Assembly: GCA_016169945.1 (NCBI GenBank)
Contig: JADLSH010000199.1
Coordinates: forward strand, 1,984,001-2,048,000
Length of the DNA stretch: 64,000 nucleotides
From: Trachythela sp. YZ-2020
Lineage: Eukaryota > Cnidaria > Anthozoa > Malacalcyonacea > Clavulariidae
Reading direction: 5' to 3'
A program made the translations under genes and the position numbers. Shown here in pieces: positions 24,401 to 36,100 of the stretch (position 1 is its first letter; each line of letters begins with the position of its first letter). A model generated the notes under the pieces. It was not told the DNA's origin, did not search any database, and was given only the letters and a program-made list of their open reading frames with translations.

Positions 24401-26534
24401 CTCGTACCCAGGGTCTTCTCGCTCTCACTCTGGTGCCATTGAAAGGTCCTGGGTACGAGATTGGCAAAGGTCCAGCACTAGGGAGCTTAAGATCTACAAC
24501 GCCAACGTCGACGACGCGGCCCTTCTAACAATGAAGTTTTTCGTTTGTAATAAAGCAATGGAAAAACTTGTATTCCCAAGAGAATTCTCGACGTCGTCTC
24601 TGTCTTGTTCACGACGCCAACTAGAGCATTTTTACGTCCTCAGGACGACGGCAAGTCAGAAGGATGAATAGCTGCATTTCACGTTTGTTTTTACAGCCTG
24701 CATTGTAGTCGATAACTGCAGTTGAAACGTTTTAAAAGTCATGAATAAAAAGCTGTGAGCTAAAACAAGAACGTTGTTCAATCACGGTCTCTTTATATTC
24801 ACATATTTATATGGCGTTGTCGACTGCCGCGTCGTCGTAGATCTTAAGGTCCCTAATATCTCCGGGAGAGTCAACGGCTCTCTTTGGATATGTTACTATA
24901 GTTTATCGCAAGTTAACCCATCCGTGGGTCAACTGTGAACAAGCACAGGTCAGTGTCAGCTAATACGCTCAAGTCTCCCCTTGACACGCATAATCGTCTA
25001 TCGTTGTACACAATTATTTAAAATGTTGAAACCATCATAACCACTCAATAGGTAGAAAGGCCTGGAAGCTACATTCTTGAATTGACTTTGATTGTTTAGG
25101 TTATAGAAGCTCTAAAAGCTGGAGCGCAAGTGTTCAAAACAATCTCACAAGAATCTGGTTTAACAATCGATAATGTAGAGAAAATAATGGGAGAAGTTGA
25201 GGACGTATGTATTTATTATCATAACATACGAATTGAATATATTGTTTGATCGTACAGCTTGATTTTCAATCTGACAATTGATCGACGTCTTAAGCGGGCC
25301 AGCCCTTCGCAAACTAGAGAACGTTGTTGCGGAAATATTTGAAAATTTCGATGTTTCCACAAACGTTTTCCCACTCTTGGAAACGTTGTTTCGGAAACGA
25401 CATTTGCTTCGCAGGTAGCAAAATTGTTTCCCTATACACTCAGAAACATAGTGTGATTTTTGTTTCGGCTAGGAAATATGGCTAGGAAATAATCTTTCCT
25501 GCAAGGTTTGCCCACCTTTGGGAAATATGGCTAGGAAACAATGTTTCTTGGTTCACCCACCTTCGGGAGACAAGACTTGGAACAATTTTTTCTGCACGGT
25601 TTGCCCACCTTCGGGAAACATGGCTAGGAAACAATGATTCCTGCATTGTTTGCCCACCTTCGGGAAACATGGCTAGGAAACAATTCGGCAACAATGTTCC
25701 CTAGTTTTCCCAAAGCATTACTGGAATCCTAATTAATCGTCTTATGGCTTCCCTGTTCTAGGTAATGGACGAAACAGCCGAAATTGATCGCACAATAAGC
25801 GAAGGTAGTGTGAGATAACTTGTTCAATGCCAAATTGTTTATTCCAGCTAGTGAATGCAAATACTAAATGTAAGATATCTTGTTCAATGCCAACTTGTTC
25901 AATGCCAACTTGTTCAATGCCAACTTGTTCAATGCTAAGTTGTTAGTTTCAGTGAACGCAAATACTAAATGCGAGGGAACTTGTTCTAGGTTCGAAATCA
26001 ATTGCAGCCACATTTGGCGTACCAGAAGAGAATCTTGAAGACTTAGAAAAAGAGCTTGAAGATCTAATGAAGGACGACAACATTGCAGGTATGTTTGACC
26101 TTATAGAACCGGTCAACTCCTGCTTGATTATGACCGTTGCCACCCAATATGGCATGCCATTCATGCATAAACGTGAAAACAATAGTACATAGAGAACAGT
26201 GGGATTTCAATGAAAAGAAAATGGAAAATTCCGATTACTGGATCGTGACAGGATGGTACTATTGTCATGTTAAGTGTTGTGCGTCTAGCATTCGCATTTT
26301 TAGTTAACTCACATGGCATGCCTCGTTCCCACTGTTATAATGCAAGCATAGAATGAAAAACGTTCACATTGGGTCCATTCTCATGTCCGGATTGAACAAT
26401 TTGATTTTTTTCTAGCAACCGAAATGCACGGCCCTGCTGATGAAAAAGAAGATCTGGTTTCAAAACTTCCCGACGTACCAAGCTACAGTCCAGGCAGAGA
26501 GAAAAAAGAAACAAGAACAGCACTAACAAGCTGA
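21496..26534 (+). CDS. CHMP7: Charged multivesicular body protein 7 (ESCRT-III)
   Basis: Exons are 21496-21906, 22405-22605, 23659-23729, 23799-23861, 23960-24008, 24247-24366, 25100-25204, 25762-25804, 25990-26088 and 26416-26534. Phases agree throughout, giving 426 aa (human CHMP7 has 453). The N-terminal half (FPIEWQDDNRM, FSAFPENRNVNPKHWDSKLQ, PLGLSTVLKEMLNSGEI, SVWWTLGNVW) matches the CHMP7-specific ESCRT-II-like winged-helix region. The C-terminal half has the Snf7-type helices, ending with an acidic helix (NLEDLEKELEDLM) and SYSPGREKK. CHMP7 acts at the inner nuclear envelope with LEM2 in nuclear membrane sealing after mitosis. Its 3' end faces that of WDR1, 657 bp away. Confidence 0.93.
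23176..23405. mobile_element. GAGAGTTGATGAGAGTT MITE in CHMP7 intron 2
   Basis: Starts GGTCAAACGAGGATGAGAGT and ends ACTCTCATCCGCGTTTGACC, a clear terminal inverted repeat. The interior contains GTCAACTCTCATGCAACTC. The same family occurs at 17585, 50158 and 54146. Confidence 0.8.
24479..24854. mobile_element. MITE with AGGGAGCTTAAGATCTAC termini in CHMP7 intron 6
   Basis: The left end TAGGGAGCTTAAGATCTAC is mirrored by GTAGATCTTAAGGTCCCTA at the right end, about 375 bp apart, and both are followed inward by GACGACGCGG-like words. No coding capacity is seen. Confidence 0.7.
25480..25710. repeat. Tandem repeat of about 48 bp in CHMP7 intron 7
   Basis: The phrase CCCACCTTCGGGAAACATGG, followed by CTAGGAAACAATG, recurs about every 45-49 bp for about four units. 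It is embedded in a wider GGAAACAATGTTTCC-rich stretch (25370-25720) related to 10660-10915. Confidence 0.75.
25870..25945. repeat. Short tandem repeat, CTTGTTCAATGCCAA
   Basis: About four consecutive copies of a 15-16 bp unit lie in CHMP7 intron 8. A single copy of the unit lies about 50 bp upstream. Confidence 0.8.
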
Positions 26535-27190
26535 ACGTTCTAACATTAAACACAATAATTAACTGTAATAATTGCCTACGAAACATATTTACCGTTTAGA
26601 ATTTAATCATCTCATCGAAAACATAATAATTGATACTATAACTCATACTACATAACCCTTTACTATAAAAGAATAGTAAAAATAAGAAGTGCTGTATACG
26701 TTTGGAGTCAAAATGTAATAGAATTTGATGCAAAAACTTCGAAAATCATTGTTAACCAACAAAGAAATCTACTAGGGTGTTCAAGATAATTAAATATACA
26801 TGACATAGAAGCTCATGGATACGTGGTCAAATCTACACAGTGTTTTAATAGGTAGATATGAAACCAGTGAACTCAATTTCTTTAACATTGAGTTCACTCC
26901 ATGTTTGAGACTGATGTGAAATCGTTCCGAGGTCCATGAATGTGTGTGAATATGGTGCCTTACAATCAATAACTTGGAGTGAAAAAACATTAGGATATTG
27001 TATGAAACTATTACCGATGTTGTAATAAATGATTATTTAGAAAATATTAAATTTATTCTATATAAACAGAGAGGAATGGTTTATGCAAAAATTAATACAA
27101 ATTATAGTGGCCGTCAATATTTTCTCAGATGGAACAAACACACATTTATGCAGAGTGGTGGATCCCTTGACTGTAAGAGTCAAACTTTTA
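26535..27190. other. Intergenic region between convergent CHMP7 and WDR1
   Basis: AT-rich, no gene seen. A TTTATT near 27050 would be an AATAAA signal for minus-strand WDR1. A small inverted repeat (AACTCAATTTCTTTAACATTGAGTT) lies near 26870-26900; it could form a hairpin but has no known role. Confidence 0.6.
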
Positions 27191-30100
27191 TCATTGATGG
27201 ACAATGTCCCAGATTTTCACAGAGCAATCAGCAGCTGTTGTCGCTAGCTGGTTATCAGTCAACCAGTGGACACCTACGACGTTACTAAGACGATGTGCAC
27301 CTAAAGTGGATACAGGATAGGGTTTAGTTTTAAGGTCTCCAGGCCAGGAATTTGGGAAAAGAAAAGGCAAGAGCAGTTTGGTCTTGAGTGTCCCTATATT
27401 TCTCAGGGCATCAAAGCTAGTAAGTATACAGGCAGGTTTGGAACTTTCATTCAGTTGCTATTTGATAGCGCCTTATCAAAATTGTTTTCTACTGAGATTC
27501 TGCAAGAATACAGACTTGTTTATACATTTTTGGAACACAGCATAGAGAGTGATAGAGACAGGCTGAGGGAAGGCTACTACTGGCCAAGGATTTCAGCATT
27601 TTTCGAACGCTTGGCCAACTAGCAGGGAAGCCGCTAAATTCGAGGTCTGTATCTTAATAGTAACTCGCAGGTGTAGAAAGTAGGGAACAAGCAGGGGTTG
27701 CGGACACATGGGGTTGCTGGAACATCCTTATTAAATATGCTGCTGGCCAGTGGCATACACTAGGGTAACGCCCTCCCCCCAATTAATACTAAAGGCCTTT
27801 GAATGATAGCTGGTTACAATTTTAACAAATCTGAAACAATGATTCTCACAACCGTAAGACCATTGATAGGGTATTATTTTAGCAAATTAAAATTAAATTT
27901 AAGCCAAAAAAGTAGGAACTGAGATTTTCAGCAAAGACCAGGAATATGTTTGCAATCCCCCATATTTTGCGCGCTAATACAGTAATACGTTTTGCGTTCT
28001 TACGATAATGGCACTTGAGGCGACCATATGGTGTGACCTCTAGCTATTCACTAGCAAAGTACAGAAGAAAGAGAGGCCACCATCTGATTACCGATTTCTA
28101 TCTAGACAATACGTATCATTTCCCATCAATAACCAGAAACAGTAATAAGTTCTTCTACGATGTTAGTAATACCGCAGTAGTTTTGTCACACCAATACGGC
28201 CGCCATAGGCTTCATTCTTGTATAGCAGATGAACTATCCAGTCCTAATTTTAAGATCAGTGAGTGTCGGCCTCGTGTGCTTGAGGCTGAGAGCTTTGGTT
28301 TGAAATCAATAACTATACACATACCTTTAACGACAACTTTCTTTGTTGACTCAACGCTCCAAATGAAAACGTTGGAATCAAGCGAGCCAGAAGCGAGATG
28401 TCGTGAATCCGAGGTCCAACATAGCGAAGTTATACGACCACTGTGTCCGCTCCAGCCCCTCGATGCTTCCTAAAATAGCATACATCAGGGATGGACCCAG
28501 CTTGATCTGGTAGGGGGGGGGGGTGGTGCTGAGTGGGAGCTGGTCATGAACCAGGTCATGACCGAAGCAGGGTGCATCATCACAGAGAACCCCCAGCAGG
28601 ATCAAGGGACTGAGCTTCTCAGAAAATTTTTGAAAAATATGATTGCCTACTGTAGATAGTCAAAAAGGCGCCCGATTTATTTTTATGGCCCAACATTTTA
28701 TTTTTGTTTGGTAAATGCCCTGCTAAATCCAAAATTTGGATTTGATGTGATACTAGAGGGCACTCAGTGACTGCATACCTCGGCCTGCAAATTAAGTCAA
28801 GTATTTATGCATAAATTATACATGCACTAATTAGGCATTTTCTCATCCAACTTTCCAATTTTTTGAAAAATAATTCAGAAAATCCTGTAAACTTAAAGGG
28901 GAAGTCGAGACTTGGATATCTTCAACTATCTGAGAGCTACTTGCAATCTAACATAGTATAATTCCTTTGTAACGTTAACAACGTTAACGTTAACAGTCCT
29001 TTTTACACAAACCAAAGGCCAACTTCAGAAAGGTTGAGAAATCACTATTCGGTAGATAGTGCTATTCGTACAACTGTCCCCCTGGTCCCCCTGAATAAAA
29101 TCCTCCGTGCAGTAATTACCTCATAATCTGTCGTCCTGAAAGCACTCACGTCCTTTCCAACATTACCAACTCCAAGAAAAGCCCCGTCAGGTGAATACTC
29201 TAGCACTGCTACTTCACGAGCTAGTTCTGAAACTGTGTGTTTTAGGTCGCCGATTGTGTCATTATCCAAACTATACACATAAAGTTCTTGTGCCTGTAAG
29301 CATAAAAAAACATTCTATATCCTGTTTGTTTTGCTAGTACAGGCAGTGATGTGGATAAGAAATGGGGTAGCCGGGCTAATCTGAAATCTTGAGGGGCCAT
29401 AGTATCAATTTGCGGAGCTGGGGATACGGGGCATACTATAGTGTTTACATAAGAGCTTACTAATATTGTGGTATGAACCATTTTATAGTGGAATGGAATG
29501 AATGATGATGATTAACCAAAAATTTGCAGTTATATTTTTCAGGTAGTTTGATCTTACAATCCCTCGAGCATATCGAACTAGAGCGAACCTAGCCTCCTCC
29601 GCAGGCATCTCTTGGATCCCCAGCAAATAATTTCTGCCCGCCAATTTTAAGGCGATGCCTGCGGAGGAGGCCAGAGCGAACCATAAATACAAGTTGTATC
29701 TTAAGGCTGCAAAGATAAACTGTTATAAATATTCATTTTTTATTAGAATAGTAAGTAAGTGGACCGATCTTCCACAAGAAATTGCTGAATTGTTGAAGAC
29801 CGTATTTACATCAACAGGGACGTTTACCGTGTTGCCACAAATACAAACATACGAAGTCCTTAAGAGATTCCCAATCCATCGGCGTTCGCTTGTCCCTGTA
29901 CGGCGTTCTGATCCATCTGGAACTTCATTTCCTACAATATTTCTCAGCAATGCAAGGTCCATGATTAACAAAATTGATGAACTTTGTGAAATTGTTCGAA
30001 ATAATTTATGCGACATTGCTGTCATTACTGAATCATGGCTTTCATCAAGCGTGTCCGACCAACTCATTAACATACCTGGTTTTATAACATGCCGGAGAGA

Positions 30101-33100
30101 CAGAGCAAACGATTAGCGCGGTGGTGGCTTGTGCAAATTTATCAATTCGCAGTTCGATTTTGTTGAATTATCTGAAGTAAACGACCCCGATATTGAAAGC
30201 CAGTGGTTCCTTATCAACCTGCCCGCCAGCCGAGAGGAATTAATTCAATCATTTTGGGTATTGTCTATCATCCACCACAAAACGGCGATAACAAACTCCG
30301 TGCCCACTTATTCAACAGTCTGGATTCGTTACTCACCAGCTACCCAAATTCCTCAATAGTCATTCTTGACTTTAACCAGTTCAAACCAAGAAACTTGTGT
30401 TCGTCATTCAAGTTGAAGAAACTTGTCTCTAAGCCAACGCGAGGTAATAGTATCTTGAACCAAATTTATTCTAATTTGTCACAATGCTACGATAAACCCG
30501 CGATTCTACCTCCTTTAGGTTCATCGGATCATTCCAGTATTTTCCTCCAACCTACTGGTAACAAAGCGCCTAGTTTACCGACTACACGGTGTCAACGACG
30601 TGACTGTAGAGTTTCTAACAAGAACGCCATATTCTCCTCCTTGCAGTCGGTAAATTGGACTCCTTTGTATCGTCTTAACTCCTGTGAAAACCAGTTACAA
30701 AATTTCCAGGATTTGATCACTGAAAAAATCGATATACACCTACCGACCCGCACAGTCAAAGTCTACGGATAAACCATGGATGACCCTGACATTAAAGCAA
30801 CCATAAAAAAACGCCAGCGTGCATGGCTCAATGGTAATTCAGACTTATATCGACTACATCGCAATAAAGTAATGAGTCTTTGCAAGTCAGCGCGTCGTCG
30901 CTTTTACCATAATTGCATCAGTCACCTGAAAAATTCAAACCCAAAGAAATGGTGGAGCAACATCAAGCTTTTGTCTGGTCAATCAAAACCTGCTCCGCTT
31001 TCAAGTATATACATCGATGGTACCTTCTTGAAAGATATGGATCTCGCTGAAGCTATCAATGACGCTTTTGGAAAAGTTACAGACGATATCCCGCAGCTAG
31101 ACTACACTCCCATTCCAGTAACACACATTCCTGACGAGTTTATCATCAGCCCAGAAGCCGTACAATGCGCTCTTTCAAGGATCAAAGAACATAAATCCAA
31201 TGGTCCTGATGAAATTCCTAATTGGCTCCTCAAGAACTTATCTCCAGTTATATGTCGTCCAGTATGTTCGATTTTCAACCTGTCGATTAGTGAAGGATAT
31301 GTTCCCTCTCTGTGGAAACAAGCAGATGTGTTGCCTTTACCAAAGATTCCTAAACCACTATCAATTGACAGTGACCTTAGACCAATCTCTTTGACTGCTG
31401 TACTAAGTAAGGTTCTTGAGGGTTTTGTTTTCCAGTGGTTGTCTGCCATCATTATGCCGCATATTGACCCTCTTCAGTTTGGTGGCGTCAAAAAGTCCTC
31501 AACAACACATGCACTTGTCCATCTTGTTCATCAATGGTTACTGGCAACTGAGACCCCTAAAACTGTGGTCCGGTCGTGTATGATCGATTTTTCCAAGGCG
31601 TTTGACCGGATTGATCACAATGTCCTCATTCGTAAGCTTCAGCGTTTCAACGTTCCGCCAGTCCTTTTGAACTGGTGCGCAAGCTTCCTTCACAATCGAC
31701 AGCAACGCGTGAAATTGGGCAAATTTAAGTCTACCTGGAAAACTACTAACGCCGGCGTACCGCAAGGGACAAAATTTTTCTTTTTGGTGATGGTAAACGA
31801 TTTGACGACAGCATTTCCATTGTACAAATTTGTTGACGACTGCACGGTCTCTGAAGTTGTATCTCTGACACCTGGAAGTACCTCGAATTTACAACGGGAA
31901 ATTGATGATATTGCTCGCTGGACTTCTAACAATAACATGAAGCTCAACGCCAAGAAAACTAAGGAGTTTATTGTGACTTTCGCGAAGAGTCAACCTTCGT
32001 TACAACCCCTTGCAATTAACGACCAACCGCTCGAACTGGTCCACACTATTAAACTCTTGGGAGTCCACCTGTCTAACAATCTAAAGTGGGACATTCATAT
32101 TGAACATGTGTGTACTAAAGCGAGCAAACGTCTCTATGCTTTGCGAATTTTGCGACGCAGTGGCGTCCCTTCAAAGGATTTACGTTCTGTCTACTGCTCC
32201 TTCATTCGCCCGGTCTTGGAGTATGCGTGTCCTGTATGGCACTCATCTTTAACTTCGAAGCTTGATGATGAAGTCGAGAAAATCCAACGTCGTGCAATTA
32301 GGATCATCTGTCCACGTTTGTCGTATGCTGCTGGACTTGTGGAACTCAAGTTGCCGACCCTCTTTGATAGACGAGAATCACTTTGTAAATCATTTTATTC
32401 AAAGGTTTTACGTGCTCCAAACAACTTAAACACCTTGATGCCTGATCCAGTCCAGTCTCAATACAATCTTAGAAAAACTCGTAAATTTCCGATATTTAAA
32501 TGTCGCACTAAACGGTTCCAAGACAGTTTCTTACCATACTGCGTAAGAAAGTGGGACGCATTAGTTTAGCGCAGCTTCTCACTGAACATAAATATTTAAC
32601 TACAAATTTTAACATTTTAACATTTTACTCTAATTAGTATAATCGACTTATATAATTATATACTGTATTGTCTCATATTGAGATAGAAAATTTTTAAATT
32701 TTTAACTATAACAATTGATGTAAACTTGAGTTTTTCAATTTACAACCTGTGTATATTGCAAATCAAGATTTTAATAAATAATAATAATAATAATCGGATA
32801 GTCTTCAGCAGTTTAAGAATAGACTTGTATGTTGTGTTAAGTCTGGGAATTGTTACATAGGGTTACCTCACGATTTCCTGTTCAAGATTGTATTGTTATA
32901 TCTTGAATAAATATATGTATGTGTGAGTAGATATACATTCCAGTAAGACATACTGACATACCGTTTGACTTCCAACTGCAATTTCTGTTTGGTTTGGATG
33001 AATACTTGCTGCCGAAGGTTGGTAATCAAATTTTTTACTTGAAATTTTCTTCCCATTTCGTGTGACAACAATCTACAGGGAGACAACATGAATGAATGTA

Positions 33101-36100
33101 ACCAGTCCAAAATGTTGACTAATGTTGGGCATACTGTATTTTGGGTTGTGATGTCATTTGTTCGAGGATTGCATTCACTTACATAAACCAAAGTAGCGAA
33201 ACATGTCTGATATTAAATGTAACATGATAAGCCAATACACACTCATGTTGGGCATACAGGTACTGTACAAGGTGTCTACTCGTTATGCTGGAACAACTAT
33301 GGAAATGTGTTTTACCGTTTTATCGACACAAACGATCACTGCTAGACCATCCTTGCCAACAGCTAAATTGATTGGTTGAGCATCAAAGGCTACGCTGACG
33401 CCACTGCAAAATAACATTTATAAGATATTTAAGTACACTGATCTCCAATCATTCTTGCTGGATAGAATCCTGATTCCAAGATTAAGTTTTAAATACCTGT
33501 ATTCGTTTGTTTCAGTCGAAGTCACTCTAAATGAATCATCCATACTAATCGAGTAAAGATTTGATCCACTAACAGCTATCTTAGAGACTTGATTCGAATG
33601 ATGTTTACCAGTGAGTGGCTCGCACATTCCTGTACTTGCGTCCCAACAGTCTGGTTTATTAGTTAAGATTTACAACTGTTTATATCTTTGGTAAGTGGTA
33701 AGTGGGGGTGGATTACAGGGCTAATCATCCGATTTACAACTGTTTATATCTTTGGTAAGTGGGGGTGGATTACAGGGCTAATCATCCTTATTTGCAGCTG
33801 AGAGCTGAGCTGAATTACGAAGGATGCAGCTCGACTTGATTGAGTCGAAGGATCATTAAAGGCGCCTCTGAGACCGTATGACTCATGTCTGATCAGGGGG
33901 CACAGCTACTGTACATGAAAGGGTTAGTTTGGGGCTAATCCAAACGCCCCTTCCCCCTGTCAACATTTCTTGTGGGAGGAAACTGGAGTACCCGGAGAAA
34001 ACCCACGACTTTCGGTAGAGCGTTGACGGACTCTTTTCACATAAGTGTGAAAGGCGCTTGCTCTGACGACTGCGCCAGAGTTTTGTTATTTAAACATTAG
34101 TATTAGAGAAAATTCAATACTACAATGCGCGCTTCAAGCTACTCTGAGACCAGTCGATCAAGTTTTAAAAGTTATCGGCAGGAGGGGGTCATGCCATCAG
34201 GGCGGCAGCTACCCTGCACTCAATGGTCCTGGGCAGAACCCTGCAATCTGTGAGGTATTCCACCAGGGTTGATGATGATCTGATCTAATGCGTTCAAACT
34301 CAGTAGTATTAGGTAAAGTTTTACAATCTAACTCTTACACCACTTTACTAAAATTATAAAGTTAACAATTTAGTTTTAAAAGGATACAAATCTGTCCATC
34401 GTAACTAGCAGTATAAAGATGTTTCTTATCTTCAGTAACTGCAAGAGCTGTGATATTTTTATTGTGACCCTAGGAGAAGAGGAGAAATATTTACTTGCTC
34501 TGACACGGGCTGAAACATGTTACACTGTATCACTTCAAAATTTCAAGCCCAGGCCCTTCGTCTTTCCTACTAACTTAAAGACAAAAAGCCTTTCGCTCTA
34601 AACTTCGAAGTGTTATTCTTCAGGTAGCCCAAAATATGAAGACACTATCAGTTAAATTTTCAAGTCGACCAAATCATTCTTGTCTTGTACTTTCAATATT
34701 TTATACCTTTAAAACTTTCTTTGGTTGACTCGGGTTGTCTCTGTCGAGGTAGTTAATATAACCAGATAACTCAATGGTCAAGAGATAATCACCCATCCAG
34801 AGGCAAGCCAGTTGTTGATGAAGTACGTCTGAACCGAATGTGAACTCTCTACAAAGCATTGATATACAGCATAGTAGCTTACTGAAGGTATGAGAGCCAA
34901 CACACCCTTAAACTTATGAGAGCCAACACACCCCCTTAAAGGGGGTACCCCTTAAAGGGGGTACCCCTTCAGTAAGCTACCAAGGGGCACTTCCTCTGTG
35001 TTAAGCCAGCTATACAGCAGTTCGAGGGCATGGATTTACTCTGGTTGGATAACGTCAGTGTGCTTGATAAACTCATGTAAGTTGAGATTGGTTGGGTCTC
35101 TCCTGTGCTTCGAGGGTTTTTATCTGGATATTCCGTTTCTCGTCCCTCACTAAAAAACTAACCCTTAGGCACTAACCATAATGAACTACTGTAACATTGT
35201 CAATCAAGTTGTAAAACCTTTCCCGTTCGCCTCAGAGTGGTAAACACGATAAAATATGCAAAACTAGCTACAGTTTCTGTATGCATTTTGTACAATAGTC
35301 AAAGAAAGTTTGATACAAGCTAGAATATCTGTATACTATACAGTTTGTGTGTTTTCCAGGACACTTACTGAACGCAGGTGTTTCCGTCAACATCAAAGAT
35401 TTTTGAAGTTTTATCTCCCGAGGCTGTGAGCAGATGCTTGTTGTCTGCACTCCATGACACCTGGTTAAAAAAATACATTCAATGATTCAATCTGTGCTAA
35501 CTATTATAATCTGCCTAGAGTAGAGCCAGATGATATATACAGTACTAAGGTAAATGGGTTGACAAAGTTCTTGTTTCGTCATTAATTAACCCATTAACCA
35601 AGGTAGACTTTGTCAAACCCCAGATGATTTTAGATACTGTAGATGATTTAGATACTGTAGATAGATAGATCGTTTATTAGATAGATCGTTTATTAGATAG
35701 ATCGTTTATTAGATAGATCGTTTATTAAATTAAACCTTATTTTTACAGCAAGAAAGGCTGAATTAGTAAGGTTTACATGAATTTTAAAAGGTTTAAATTT
35801 ACGTATATTTACATCCAAATAGATTACAATAAAAATAACTAAGTTAAAAGTCTTGATTACTTCATGTCATCACATCGCTTTGCAGCGGAGTTTATAAAGG
35901 AAAGTTTGTAACGGTCCGTTACTCCGTTCTACATGCATGCAGGTTTATTAAATAATCTAACTTTCGTATTATGAGGAAGTATATTTAAAAGTTGATCCTC
36001 AGGATTAGCTAGAATTTTAGAGAAAAAATCATCGCAGAGCTTAGAATCTCTAAAATCACCTAATCTAAGGCTTAGATTGGCGACTCCGACCAAGTCTGGT

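Noticed and set aside
28015..28473. 152-codon plus-strand open frame
   Set aside because: It is antisense to a WDR1 exon (28469-28325), has no family resemblance and no supporting splice pattern.
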